A stretch of 27,758 nt of DNA from positions 1-27,758 of IMG/VR virus record IMGVR_UViG_3300042939_000072. One strand, written 5' to 3'. Below, piece after piece: positions 13,916 to 21,276 of this stretch. This stretch comes from a virus. Every line of letters begins with the position of its first letter. Position 1 is the first letter of the stretch. The position numbers were made by a program, and so were the translations under genes. The notes beneath the pieces are model-generated. The model saw nothing but the letters and a program-made list of their open reading frames with translations. It was not told the DNA's origin and did not search any database.

Positions 13916-15298
13916 GTGGACAAGATCAAGGCACTGCTGGACGAACTCGCGAAGGTCACCGCTGAGATTCAGGCCGCGATGGAATCGGAAGATGCTCCCG
14001 CCGCCGAAGGCGAAGGCAGCGACCCGGCTGCGATGGCTGCCGAGGAGAACTCCCTCCGATCGCTGATGACCCGTGCCGACGCGATCAAGGCCAAGATTGA
14101 TTTCTTGGAGAAGGTTGCTGAGAAGGAAAAAGAACTTCGTTCCGTGCTGGAGCGTTCCGCTCCTGCCAAGGCGATCGAGACACCCGTGGCGAAGGAGCCA
14201 ACCGTGGAGAAGCGAACCGAGTACGCTGTGCCGAAGCAGCACGACAATCTGCGAGCGTTCCGCTCTGCGGAGGCTGCATACCGCGCCGGTATGCACTTGA
14301 AGGGCTACGTCTTTGGTGACTCCGAGGCCCGTCGGTGGTGCAAGGATCACGGCGTCGAGTCGCGTGCTCAGGCAGGCGGCATCAACAGCCTCGGCGGCGT
14401 GCTGACCAGCCCCGAACTGTCCAGCGAGATCATCCGTCTCGTGGAGGAGTTTGGCGTGTTCCCGCAGTACGCCAAGCGCGTCAGCATGAACAGCGACACG
14501 CTCGTTTTCCCGCGTCGGACCGGCGGTCTCACCGCTCGTCCGGTTGGCGAAAACATCGAAGTCAGTGCCTCGGACGTGACGTTCGACAACGTGGAACTCA
14601 ACGCGAAGATTTGGGGTGTGGCAAACCGCACGCCGAACTCGCTGCTTGAGGACAGCGTGATCAACCTTGCGGACGCGATGGCCGTTGAAACGGCTCAGTC
14701 GTTCAGCGAAGCATTCGACAACTCGGGCTTCATCGGTGACGGGACGCTGGCCTACCACGGCACGACCGGCATCTGCACGAAGATCCTCCAGTCGGCCTAC
14801 TCGGCGAGCGTCGTGACTGCCACGAGCAACACGACCTTCGGCGACCTGACGATGAAGAACTTCACGGACCTCCTCGCTCGGCTCCCGCTGTACGCTCGGA
14901 ACCGGAACGCTCGGTGGTACATCTCTCCGGCTGGCTGGGGTGCTGCGATGCTGCGGCTCGCCATGCTTCCCGGCGGATCGTCTGGTGCTGGTGGCAACTC
15001 CAGCGACAACGTCGCATCCGGTTTCGGCGAGACGTTCCTCGGCTACCCGGTCACGCTGGTGCAGCCGATGCAGTCGGCCCTCACCGGCACGACCGGCACG
15101 GTGGCCGCGCTGTTCGGTGACCTTTCGCAAGCCGCGATCTTCGGTGAGCGTCGAGCCATCTCGATGAAAACCGCCAGCGAGCGGTATATCGAGTTCGATC
15201 AGACTCTCACCTTCGCAACCACGCGCAACGCGATGGTCGTGAACGACATCGGATCGACCAGCAAGGCCGGTCCTGTTGTGGCTCTCAAGTTCGGCTGA
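13916..15298 (+). CDS. Major capsid protein, HK97 fold
   Basis: The 460-residue protein starts at GTG 13916 with AGGAG at 13902-13906, 9 bases upstream. Residues 1 to about 100 are charged and helical (KIKALLDELAKVTAEIQ; EKVAEKEKELRSVLE), matching the delta/scaffold domain that the prohead protease removes. The mature part shows the HK97 pattern: NSLGGVLTSPELSSEIIRLV (N-arm and spine helix), NSDTLVFPRRTGGLTARPVG (E-loop region), IWGVANRTPNSLLEDSVINL, then the A-domain (ARWYISPAGWGAAMLRLAML, GYPVTLVQPM, FGDLSQAAIFGERR). The C-terminus (TLTFATTRNAMVVND) is also typical. It makes the icosahedral shell. Expression should be high, judged from the good ribosome-binding site and the terminator after the next gene. 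Confidence 0.93.
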   Translation: MDKIKALLDELAKVTAEIQAAMESEDAPAAEGEGSDPAAMAAEENSLRSLMTRADAIKAKIDFLEKVAEKEKELRSVLERSAPAKAIETPVAKEPTVEKRTEYAVPKQHDNLRAFRSAEAAYRAGMHLKGYVFGDSEARRWCKDHGVESRAQAGGINSLGGVLTSPELSSEIIRLVEEFGVFPQYAKRVSMNSDTLVFPRRTGGLTARPVGENIEVSASDVTFDNVELNAKIWGVANRTPNSLLEDSVINLADAMAVETAQSFSEAFDNSGFIGDGTLAYHGTTGICTKILQSAYSASVVTATSNTTFGDLTMKNFTDLLARLPLYARNRNARWYISPAGWGAAMLRLAMLPGGSSGAGGNSSDNVASGFGETFLGYPVTLVQPMQSALTGTTGTVAALFGDLSQAAIFGERRAISMKTASERYIEFDQTLTFATTRNAMVVNDIGSTSKAGPVVALKFG

Positions 15299-15333
15299 TC
15301 CTGACACTCACTCTCTAGGAGATTTTTGATCCC

Positions 15334-15783
15334 ATGAATCACGTTGCTGCTACGAAGAGCGTCAGCAAGGCCGAGACCTCGGTTGCCTTGAACGCCACGC
15401 ACTCACTCGAGATCGACACGCTCGGTTTCGAGTATGCGTCGATTGACGTGCTGTTCAGTCCGTTCACGTCGGCCAGCGGTCCCACGACCGCTGCCAACGT
15501 GCTGCGAGTTGCCCAGAGCGACACCAGCGGTTCCGGTCAGGCGAATGTCAGCGGCTTCGTCGCTGGCACTGACTTCACTGTCGGTGCTGGTTCGACCGCA
15601 ACGGCGTCGGTGGGATATTCCCACCGGTTCGACATCGACCTCCGAGGCAAGCGTCGCTATCTGACGGTCTACGCGACCCCGGCCTCGACGTGCGGCGTGA
15701 TCACGTCGTGCCGTCTCGGCAAGGGCGAGGTTGGCCCGATGGACGCCACTGGCAAGAACGTCAACACTCAGGCGGTCGGCTGA
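15334..15783 (+). CDS. Probable head decoration or capsid-associated protein
   Basis: The 149-residue protein follows the capsid gene by 35 bases, with AGGAG at 15317-15321 (12 bases before the ATG). It is Ser/Thr/Ala/Gly-rich with many beta strands (ATHSLEIDTLGFEYASIDVL; YSHRFDIDLRGKRRYLTVYA) and no membrane segment. Position directly after the capsid and before a strong terminator suggests a stoichiometric shell protein such as a decoration protein, co-transcribed at capsid level. The SYAS-like strands resemble other small beta-rich virion proteins, but no exact family is recognised. Confidence 0.6.
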   Translation: MNHVAATKSVSKAETSVALNATHSLEIDTLGFEYASIDVLFSPFTSASGPTTAANVLRVAQSDTSGSGQANVSGFVAGTDFTVGAGSTATASVGYSHRFDIDLRGKRRYLTVYATPASTCGVITSCRLGKGEVGPMDATGKNVNTQAVG

Positions 15784-15809
15784 TCCGCTTGACACGACGA
15801 GCACAGTAG

Positions 15810-15850
15810 ACGGCGGGGAAGGCGTGAGCCTCCCCGCCGTTCTCACTTTC
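15810..15850 (+). terminator. Strong rho-independent terminator after the capsid/decoration genes
   Basis: A 13-bp GC-rich stem (15810-15823 with 15828-15840, one bulged A) with a GTGA tetraloop is followed by a T-rich stretch (TCTCACTTTCT, 15841-15851). It lies just downstream of the decoration gene and before a glycosyltransferase gene, so it would cap high-level capsid transcripts or reduce readthrough into later genes. Confidence 0.8.
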
Positions 15851-15863
15851 TGGAATCAAGAAA

Positions 15864-16595
15864 ATGCTCGTTCAAGTTGGCGGATCGTCGGTTGAGGTGC
15901 GGTGCGAGGCGATCCTGAGCGGGCCACGCTTCGGCCCGCTGATCAACATCTTTGGCTTCATCGAAGCGATGATGCCGTTGCACATCCGCCCGACGCTTGG
16001 GCAGGGTGCGTTCTGGAGTCAAGTGCTCACGCGGATGCTGGAGAAGTTTGAGCCGACCACGGAATACATCATCACGCTGGACATGGATTCCTTCGTGAGC
16101 CGCGAGAACATCGAGCATCTGTTCGCGCTTGCCATGACTTTCCAGTGCGATGCACTCGCGCCAATCCAAACCAAACGCGAGGACGGCAGGCCGATGCTCA
16201 CGCTGCTGGACACGCTCGACAACCCGCCCGAAGGCGGCGTGACGCAAGTGCCGAAAGAGTGGTTTGGTCACCCGGTGCAGCAAGTGGACACCGCTCACTT
16301 CGGCTGCACGATCATCTCGACCGCCGCCCTGCGACGCATGGCGAAGCCGTGGTTTCACGAGCAGCCCGGCCCTGACGGACGGTGGGACGAAGGAAGGACA
16401 GACTCCGACATCTCGTTCTGGAGGCAGTTCAAGGCGTGCGGCAATCGCCTCTACATCACGCCGCGAGTGGCAATCGGCCACGGCGAGTACGTCATCACAT
16501 GGCCGAGTCAGGAACTCGGGAAGCCCGTGTTCCAATACTGCAACGAGTGGCAGGAAACCCGCAAGCCGCCAGCCTCTGCATGGAAGGTAGAGTAA
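15864..16595 (+). CDS. GT-A glycosyltransferase within the virion operon
   Basis: The 243-residue protein has a GT-A core. A strand with YIITLDMDSFVSRENIEHLF (68-87) contains the DxD (Asp73, Asp75) for metal/nucleotide-sugar binding. Later come VDTAHFGCTIISTAALRRMA (acceptor-binding loop) and DSDISFWRQFKACGNRLYITPRVAIGHGEYV, typical of phage-encoded transferases of this fold. It has no signal or membrane segment. It lies between the capsid terminator and the head-tail connector genes, an odd place for a sugar enzyme. Capsid or decoration-protein glycosylation is therefore as plausible as DNA modification. The opening MLVQVGG suggests the start is correct. Confidence 0.75.
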   Translation: MLVQVGGSSVEVRCEAILSGPRFGPLINIFGFIEAMMPLHIRPTLGQGAFWSQVLTRMLEKFEPTTEYIITLDMDSFVSRENIEHLFALAMTFQCDALAPIQTKREDGRPMLTLLDTLDNPPEGGVTQVPKEWFGHPVQQVDTAHFGCTIISTAALRRMAKPWFHEQPGPDGRWDEGRTDSDISFWRQFKACGNRLYITPRVAIGHGEYVITWPSQELGKPVFQYCNEWQETRKPPASAWKVE

Positions 16596-16598
16596 AGC

Positions 16599-16799
16599 AT
16601 GAAAATACGGATGCTCCGACCCTACGGTGCGTACAAGGCTGGCGAAGTCCTCGACCTCCCGCAGCGGGTGGCCGAGGGGCTGATTGCGTGGGAGTACGCA
16701 GCGGCGACGAGAGACCAGCAACAGACGTTGATTGAGACAGCGAGTGTCGAGCCCGTGGCCGAGAAGGCCGACGCCAATCCAAGGAGACGCCGACAATGA
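16599..16799 (+). CDS. Small protein between glycosyltransferase and connector
   Basis: The 66-residue basic protein begins MKIRMLRPYGAYKAGEVLDL, an opening seen in several small proteins next to head-tail connectors in long-tailed phages. It looks like a short beta-hairpin or SH3-like fold with a helical segment (RVAEGLIAWEYAAA). The C-terminus is charged and ends in a basic stretch. Its stop overlaps the next gene by ATGA. Its function is unknown, possibly structural. Confidence 0.6.
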   Translation: MKIRMLRPYGAYKAGEVLDLPQRVAEGLIAWEYAAATRDQQQTLIETASVEPVAEKADANPRRRRQ

Positions 16800-17377
16800 G
16801 ACGCTACCGCAGCCTCAAGCGGCTGGTCGCCCCGGCTGCGGAACCGGTCACTCTTGCGGAAGCCAAGAGGCATCTTCGCGTTGATACGAATGATGAAGAT
16901 TCCCTGATCTCGCACTACATCACTACGGCCCGCGAGTGGTGCGAGGACTATCTTGATCGGGCACTGGTGACGCAGCAGTTGCTCATGCGGCTGGATGCGT
17001 TCCCTGACGAGATTGAACTGCCACGTCCCCCGATGGCGACGGCTGGCACAGCCACGGCGGTGTCGATCACTTACACGACCGGCGACTCACTGGCGACCGC
17101 GACGCTTGCCACGACCGAGTACCGCGTGGATCGCGATGCGACGCCGGGCGTGATCCGCAACGTCTACAACGGCTCGTGGCCTTCGCATCTTCTCGACCAG
17201 AACTCGGTATCGGTCACATGGTGGGCAGGCTACGGCAGTGCTGCCAGCGTGCCGCATCGCGTTCAAACTGCGATCTTGATGTGCGTTCACGAACTCTACG
17301 AGAAGCGAGGCGACGGACATATGCCAGAGGCTGCGAAGAGACTGCTCGACGCCGCCTCGTGGGGGTCATACACATGA
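16796..17377 (+). CDS. Head-tail connector protein (HK97 gp6 / phiE125 gp8-like)
   Basis: The 193-residue protein shows the gp6-like pattern: AEPVTLAEAKRHLRVD (14-29), EDSLISHYITTAREWCEDYL (34-53) and the C-terminal helical region with VPHRVQTAILMCVHELYEKR (150-170). These proteins form the ring that joins the portal to the tail-completion proteins. The length (about 190) is typical. The start ATG overlaps the previous gene by ATGA. The region about 75-120 has strand-like content expected for a beta insertion. Confidence 0.85.
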   Translation: MRRYRSLKRLVAPAAEPVTLAEAKRHLRVDTNDEDSLISHYITTAREWCEDYLDRALVTQQLLMRLDAFPDEIELPRPPMATAGTATAVSITYTTGDSLATATLATTEYRVDRDATPGVIRNVYNGSWPSHLLDQNSVSVTWWAGYGSAASVPHRVQTAILMCVHELYEKRGDGHMPEAAKRLLDAASWGSYT

Positions 17378-17790
17378 CGCTCGACGGGCGAGTGAACGTG
17401 GACGTGCTGTTTCACGACGTGAATGGTACGTCCTCGATCAAGGTCGTGACGCTGAACCAGTCGCAGGAATACCCTGACGGCAAGGTGGCTGTGGTCACCG
17501 GCACAGCCGGGACACAGGCTGTGAGTTTTGGCTCCATCGGGCAAACGACCTACCGCAACGCAGCAGGCCAAGCGGTGCTGATGGACTCCGTGGAGCGAGT
17601 GATCTTCACATGGAGCGGAGACTACCCGAGAGCCCTCGATGACTACGGCGACAATCAGTTCTATATGCAGTCGGTTAGAGGGATGCCCGCCGTGACGTAC
17701 TACCCGGCGTTTATTCCGACGTTGCGGATGGGTGCTGGAGTTGGCACGGGTACATACAAGATCATCCTTTGCGAGACTTTCAACCCGTGA
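17374..17790 (+). CDS. Virion protein of unknown function, first of a tandem paralogous pair
   Basis: The 138-residue protein starts by ATGA overlap. It opens MTLDGRVNVDVLFHDVNG, SSIKVVTLNQSQEYPDGKV, then AVVTGTAG, and is rich in beta-strand pattern and Gly/Thr. The next protein has the same opening order (EGRISVDATFHDKDG; SLNVVSLSASREYLTGTV; AVVTGTVG), so the two arose by tandem duplication. It lies between connector genes and likely contributes to head completion or a decoration layer. No known family is recognised. Confidence 0.6.
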   Translation: MTLDGRVNVDVLFHDVNGTSSIKVVTLNQSQEYPDGKVAVVTGTAGTQAVSFGSIGQTTYRNAAGQAVLMDSVERVIFTWSGDYPRALDDYGDNQFYMQSVRGMPAVTYYPAFIPTLRMGAGVGTGTYKIILCETFNP

Positions 17791-18188
17791 GCATCGAAGG
17801 CCGCATTAGCGTTGACGCGACGTTTCATGACAAAGACGGTGACGAGTCGCTGAACGTCGTGAGCCTGAGTGCATCGCGTGAGTACCTGACGGGCACGGTG
17901 GCTGTGGTCACCGGCACTGTTGGAGCGTCAAACCAAACTTTCCTGACTGACCCTTCAACGTACAGAAACGCTGCTGGTTCAATCGTCTCGTTTGAAAACG
18001 GCGTGAGCGTGATTGCGTTCATCTGTTCCGCTGAGGCGCAGTTGTCGGAGGTGTCTGGTTCGGCATATTCCCGCGTCATCGCCAATACGCCTGTCGTGCT
18101 GCATCCAGAGCAAAGCGGCATCGACGGCTTTACCATCCGAACCAACAGCGGGACAGCAACCTACACGGCGGTGATGTATGGCCCTTGA
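17787..18188 (+). CDS. Virion protein, second of a tandem paralogous pair
   Basis: The start is the GTG at 17787, overlapping the previous stop (GTGA). This makes the N-terminus MSIEGRISVDATFHDKDG, aligning directly with MTLDGRVNVDVLFHDVNG of its neighbour. A TTG at 17769 would be a longer alternative. The 133-residue protein continues with TYRNAAGSIVSF, similar to TYRNAAGQAVLM in its partner, and then diverges. It is a beta-rich protein, probably structural. It overlaps the next gene by 11 bases. Confidence 0.6.
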   Translation: MSIEGRISVDATFHDKDGDESLNVVSLSASREYLTGTVAVVTGTVGASNQTFLTDPSTYRNAAGSIVSFENGVSVIAFICSAEAQLSEVSGSAYSRVIANTPVVLHPEQSGIDGFTIRTNSGTATYTAVMYGP

Positions 18189-18498
18189 TGCCGGGACACT
18201 TCGCGAGCGAGTGACGGTGCAGCAGGCGACCGAGACGCGGAACCGCCTCGGAGAATCTATCTCCGAGTGGGCGACGTTCGCAGAAGTGTGGGCTAGCGTG
18301 AACGGTGTGTCGGCTCGCGAGTACCTTCTGGCAGGCCAGCAACAGATAGACCTTTCGCACCGCGTGAAGATGCGATACCTCACGGGGCTCACGTCGAAGA
18401 TGAGACTGTCGTGGCGTGGTCGCACGCTTGAAATCATCTCAATCCTTGAGCACGAGAACCGCAGCATTCACGAACTGATCTGCCAGGAGGTGCAGTGA
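18178..18498 (+). CDS. Head-tail joining protein (SPP1 gp16/Phage_H_T_join-like)
   Basis: The 106-residue protein has the family pattern: DAGTLRERVTVQQATETRN (4-22), GESISEWATFAEVWASVNG (25-43), then AREYLLAGQQQIDLSHRVKM (46-65) and RLSWRGRTLEIISILEHENRS (75-95). This is the usual compact beta fold of head-closure adaptors. It closes the head and joins it to the tail. It shares its end with a strong AGGAGG for the next gene. Length and order match siphophage morphogenesis modules. Confidence 0.88.
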   Translation: MALDAGTLRERVTVQQATETRNRLGESISEWATFAEVWASVNGVSAREYLLAGQQQIDLSHRVKMRYLTGLTSKMRLSWRGRTLEIISILEHENRSIHELICQEVQ

Positions 18499-19394
18499 TG
18501 GCCGTCGCCGGAATCAAGTTAAAACTCAGCACCACAGAGTTCGCCGACCTCGTGCGGCAGATTGGCACGTTCCTCCCGCCGCCGAAGGCTACGAACGTGC
18601 TCGCACCGATCATCCGCAAGGCCATCAAGCCGACCGAGAACTACTTGCGGTACATCACGCCGGTCGGGCCAACAGGGAACCTCAAGCGTGCGGTGACCAG
18701 CAAGGTTGTCCCATACAAGCAAGATGGCGTCGCGGTCGGCATCGTGGGATACACGCGTGCTGGCAGAGGGCCAGCACGCAGTGCTGCGGGCGGGAAAGTG
18801 CGGGCTGGCAAAGACCGTGCGTTTCATCAATGGTGGCTGGAGTACGGCACCGACGAGCGGAAGATCACGGAAGCCAAGCCGCGAGTCTATGCTAGAAAAA
18901 GTCCGACCGCTCCGTTCTTGCGTACTAGGGGTGCCTCTGTATCCCATCAGGTTCGCCCGCACACTCGGACTCGCAACGGCAAGTCTTATCAGGTCAAGGG
19001 CTTCTCTAGGGTCAGGGACTCGGCTGTTACGGAAACCGTCAGCGGCAAAGGCGTGCTGCACACGGTGCAGGAGCAGACGCCGACCTACATTGCTTCGTCG
19101 TTCAACGAGCTCGGGCCGTTCTCTATCATCAAGTCGACAGGGCGAGACGGGCGGGTGGAAACCGATCCCGCCTACCCTCGGGCTTTTTTCCGCAAGTCAA
19201 AGACGCCGATCATCATCCCCGCAGTGCAGGCTGGCGGCTCTACCGGGATGCCGCCGCTCAGCACCGCGTGGGAACAGACTCAAGCGGTCGTGGCCGAATC
19301 GCTACGCCGTGACCTTACCCTGACGCTCGAGCAGGCGTGGGCCGCCCTGCGGTACAGGGATTCCGGAACCGTCAGCGGTACGGACACGCTCTAG
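18498..19394 (+). CDS. Tail-completion protein, HK97 gp10-like, longer than usual
   Basis: The start ATG at 18498 is fixed by AGGAGG at 18485-18490, 7 bases upstream. The 298-residue protein has gp10-like segments: TNVLAPIIRKAIKPTENYL, TPVGPTGNLKRAVTSKVV, VAVGIVGYTRAG, then FHQWWLEYGTDER (about 110-122, matching the FLEFGT-like motif) and a C-terminal FFRKSK with a final helix. Typical members have about 130-160 residues. Here the middle 125-230 (basic, then TPTYIASSFNELG) is an insertion. It likely connects head and tail. Confidence 0.72.
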   Translation: MAVAGIKLKLSTTEFADLVRQIGTFLPPPKATNVLAPIIRKAIKPTENYLRYITPVGPTGNLKRAVTSKVVPYKQDGVAVGIVGYTRAGRGPARSAAGGKVRAGKDRAFHQWWLEYGTDERKITEAKPRVYARKSPTAPFLRTRGASVSHQVRPHTRTRNGKSYQVKGFSRVRDSAVTETVSGKGVLHTVQEQTPTYIASSFNELGPFSIIKSTGRDGRVETDPAYPRAFFRKSKTPIIIPAVQAGGSTGMPPLSTAWEQTQAVVAESLRRDLTLTLEQAWAALRYRDSGTVSGTDTL

Positions 19395-19431
19395 CCTGCA
19401 AGGGGAAAGGCTTCTTCTGGCATAGTGCGGT

Positions 19432-19851
19432 ATGCCACTCAAGAGCCCCGAGCAAGGCCTCGCTACCGTCCTTGTGTCCGATCCTGCGGTTGCGGCTGCG
19501 GTTGGTACGCGGGTGTATCCCGTCATCGCTCCAGCGACCGCTACCCTGCCGTTCGCAACGTGGCGAAGGTCCGGAGTCCAGCGGACGCATACGCTTTCCG
19601 GGCCGATGGGTATGCCTACCGTCGTGCTGTCGATTGACCTTTACGCCGAGACCTACGAGGCAGTAAGAGACCTCGCGGATCGTGTTCGGCGTGCTCTGGA
19701 TGGGTACGGGGGTTCTCCATCAGACTCGGTATTAGTGGACAACGTAAGCCTTGACAACGAGGCCGACGGGTTCATCCAGTTGGCTGGCGGCGATATGCCT
19801 CCGGTCTACAGTGTGACGCAGACGTACTCAATCATGTGGCAGGAGATATAG
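19432..19851 (+). CDS. Tail terminator/completion protein (DUF3168-like)
   Basis: The 139-residue protein shows the DUF3168 layout: SPEQGLATVLVSDPAVAAAV (5-24), TRVYPVIAPATATLPFATWR, then VVLSIDLYAETYEAVRDLAD and VRRALDGYGG with a C-terminal beta strand VTQTYSIMW. In siphophages this family caps the tail tube. It lies between the gp10-like and tube-like genes, as expected. Confidence 0.82.
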   Translation: MPLKSPEQGLATVLVSDPAVAAAVGTRVYPVIAPATATLPFATWRRSGVQRTHTLSGPMGMPTVVLSIDLYAETYEAVRDLADRVRRALDGYGGSPSDSVLVDNVSLDNEADGFIQLAGGDMPPVYSVTQTYSIMWQEI

Positions 19852-19857
19852 CACACC

Positions 19858-20247
19858 ATGTCGATCACGACTCCACACGCAGGGACAGGCACGACGCTGC
19901 GGCTCGGGGCTGACCTCTTCACAGTCACCAACATCGTTGTCTCTTACAACGACCCGACCGCTGACCAGGAGAAGATCGACGTCTCGCACCTTGGCCTGAC
20001 GCAAGGTGCGTCCATCGCCACGCTCGATCGCCCGCTCCAAGGTTCTACGACCGACACGGGCCGCACTGTGCAGTTCGACTACCTCGGCCGCACGATTATC
20101 GCCGATGCCTCGACAGGAACCTGCACGATCACCGTGAGCAGCGTTGCTCTGCTCTCGGCCATCGCGTACACCGTGAACGCCAGCACGCTGACGCTTGCGA
20201 CCAACGACGCGATCCGGGGGCAGGCCACGCTCCGCATCGCTCGATAG
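19858..20247 (+). CDS. Probable major tail (tube) protein, first of two
   Basis: The 129-residue protein is beta-rich with Thr/Ser/Asp repeats (TGTTLRLGADLFTVTNIVVS; STTDTGRTVQFDYLGRTII; TCTITVSSVALLSAIAYTVN), typical of the tail tube fold. AGGAG near 19841 precedes the ATG. It follows the terminator gene and precedes another small beta-rich protein, an order expected for tube genes. The exact type is unrecognised. Confidence 0.6.
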   Translation: MSITTPHAGTGTTLRLGADLFTVTNIVVSYNDPTADQEKIDVSHLGLTQGASIATLDRPLQGSTTDTGRTVQFDYLGRTIIADASTGTCTITVSSVALLSAIAYTVNASTLTLATNDAIRGQATLRIAR

Positions 20248-20267
20248 TCGCATGACGGAGGCCCGTC

Positions 20268-20588
20268 ATGGCGATTGCTTGCACTGGAGTCACAGCCGTC
20301 TGGAATGGGACGGCGTTCGGTGAGGTGTCCAAGATCGACGTGCAGCGTGGAGGCGAGTTGCCGATGGGCCGCTCGACTCGCTGGACGCTTGACGCAGGGA
20401 CTATAGAAATATCGTCCTTCTCCACGACGCGGTTGACTGCTGACCAGTACGGTCTTAAGTCAACGCTTCAAGTGATTGGCGGCGGGCTGACCTTCACCAC
20501 GAAGGCCATCTGCCAATCGCTTCGTGCAACAGGGGCCGTCAACGACGTGACGCGGTACGTCGGCGTTTTCAAGATTGTCATGGAGTAG
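20268..20588 (+). CDS. Small tail (tube-like) protein, second of two
   Basis: The 106-residue protein has beta-strand segments (CTGVTAVWNGTAFGEVSKID; STRWTLDAGTIEISSFSTTR; GLTFTTKAICQSLRATGAV), with a GGAGG-like site about 8 bases upstream of the ATG. It lies directly before the tail chaperone gene, where the tube protein usually sits. It may be the main tube component or a partner of the preceding one. Confidence 0.6.
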   Translation: MAIACTGVTAVWNGTAFGEVSKIDVQRGGELPMGRSTRWTLDAGTIEISSFSTTRLTADQYGLKSTLQVIGGGLTFTTKAICQSLRATGAVNDVTRYVGVFKIVME

Positions 20589-20590
20589 AT

Positions 20591-20968
20591 ATGCCACTCA
20601 CAGCAGCAGAACTCGCAGCGCAAATCCTCGCGGCCGACGACCTCGGCATCCTCAAGGTCAACGTCAAGGAATGGCCCGACGCAGAAGGCAAGCCGATGGT
20701 GCTCGGCATCCGCGTGATGACCGTTGGCGAACGCGACGGCTACGAACGCGAGTGGATCGGCAAGCGTGAAAGCGGCATCGAGAACTTCCGCACGAAGTTC
20801 CTCGCCCGCTGCCTGTGCCACCCCGAGAGCGGCGAGCGGCTGTTCACCGACGAGCAGATCGCCAGCCTAGCCAGCAAGTCAGCCAAGGTGGTGTCCACCT
20901 TGTTTGAGAAGGCGATGAGCCACAACGCGATGAGCGAATCGGACGTGGAGGAACTCGCAAAAAACTAA
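20591..20968 (+). CDS. Tail assembly chaperone (gpG-like), upstream frame
   Basis: The 125-residue protein lies between the tube and the tape measure, as does lambda gpG. It has an alpha/beta body (LGILKVNVKEWPDAEGKPMV; IRVMTVGERDGYEREW) and an acidic helical C-terminus (ESDVEELAKN). Its last codons are GCA AAA AAC TAA. The A AAA AAC heptamer at 20959-20965 lies in the zero frame directly before the stop. Slippage by one base back enters the frame of the next protein with no stop between. Both the short and the fused forms are therefore expected. Confidence 0.85.
   Translation: MPLTAAELAAQILAADDLGILKVNVKEWPDAEGKPMVLGIRVMTVGERDGYEREWIGKRESGIENFRTKFLARCLCHPESGERLFTDEQIASLASKSAKVVSTLFEKAMSHNAMSESDVEELAKN
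20959..20965 (+). other. -1 ribosomal frameshift slippery site A AAA AAC
   Basis: The heptamer fits X XXY YYZ in the reading frame of the upstream gene (gcA AAA AAC), immediately followed by TAA. A -1 shift gives L-N-L-R-P-S-R-Q-F-L-F-R and so on, joining the downstream frame 18 codons before its ATG at 21019. A weak 4-bp stem (CCTC 20970-20973 with GAGG 20982-20985) follows. The arrangement matches lambda G/GT. Confidence 0.82.
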
Positions 20969-21018
20969 ACCTCCGTCCGTCGAGGCAGTTCCTGTTTCGG
21001 CTGGCGGGGCATCTAGGA

Positions 21019-21276
21019 ATGACGGTCGGCGAACTGGAACGCCGCATGACAACGAGAGAACTTGCGGAGTGGATGGCATACGTCCGCCACTTCCAAGCGA
21101 TCCCCGACTCATGGGCGCAAACCGGCTTGCTCGTCTCCGCGATGATGGCTCCCTACAGCGCACGAGGACAATGCCCGAAGGCAAGCGACTTCAACCCGAT
21201 TGAGACGCCACCGCAGCACGTTCTGCAAGCGAAGGACGCAATCATGGACTTGAAGAAGCAACTGGGTTTCGACTGA
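21019..21276 (+). CDS. Tail assembly chaperone, downstream (gpT-like) part, reached by frameshift
   Basis: The 85-residue frame (MTVGELERRMTTRELAEWMA; SAMMAPYSARGQCPKASDFN) looks like the T part of gpGT: GELxxxMTxxELxEWxAY is the usual signature of this region. Translated by frameshift it extends from about 20965, giving a fusion of about 228 residues with the upstream 125-residue protein. An independent ATG start is possible but would be unusual. Its stop overlaps the tape measure ATG (TGATG). Confidence 0.85.
   Translation: MTVGELERRMTTRELAEWMAYVRHFQAIPDSWAQTGLLVSAMMAPYSARGQCPKASDFNPIETPPQHVLQAKDAIMDLKKQLGFD

Noticed and set aside
13856-15307. 483-codon open frame on the - strand opposite the capsid gene
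   Set aside because: The + strand frame is a clear HK97 capsid with a good ribosome-binding site. The reverse translation is His/Arg/Val-rich and matches nothing.
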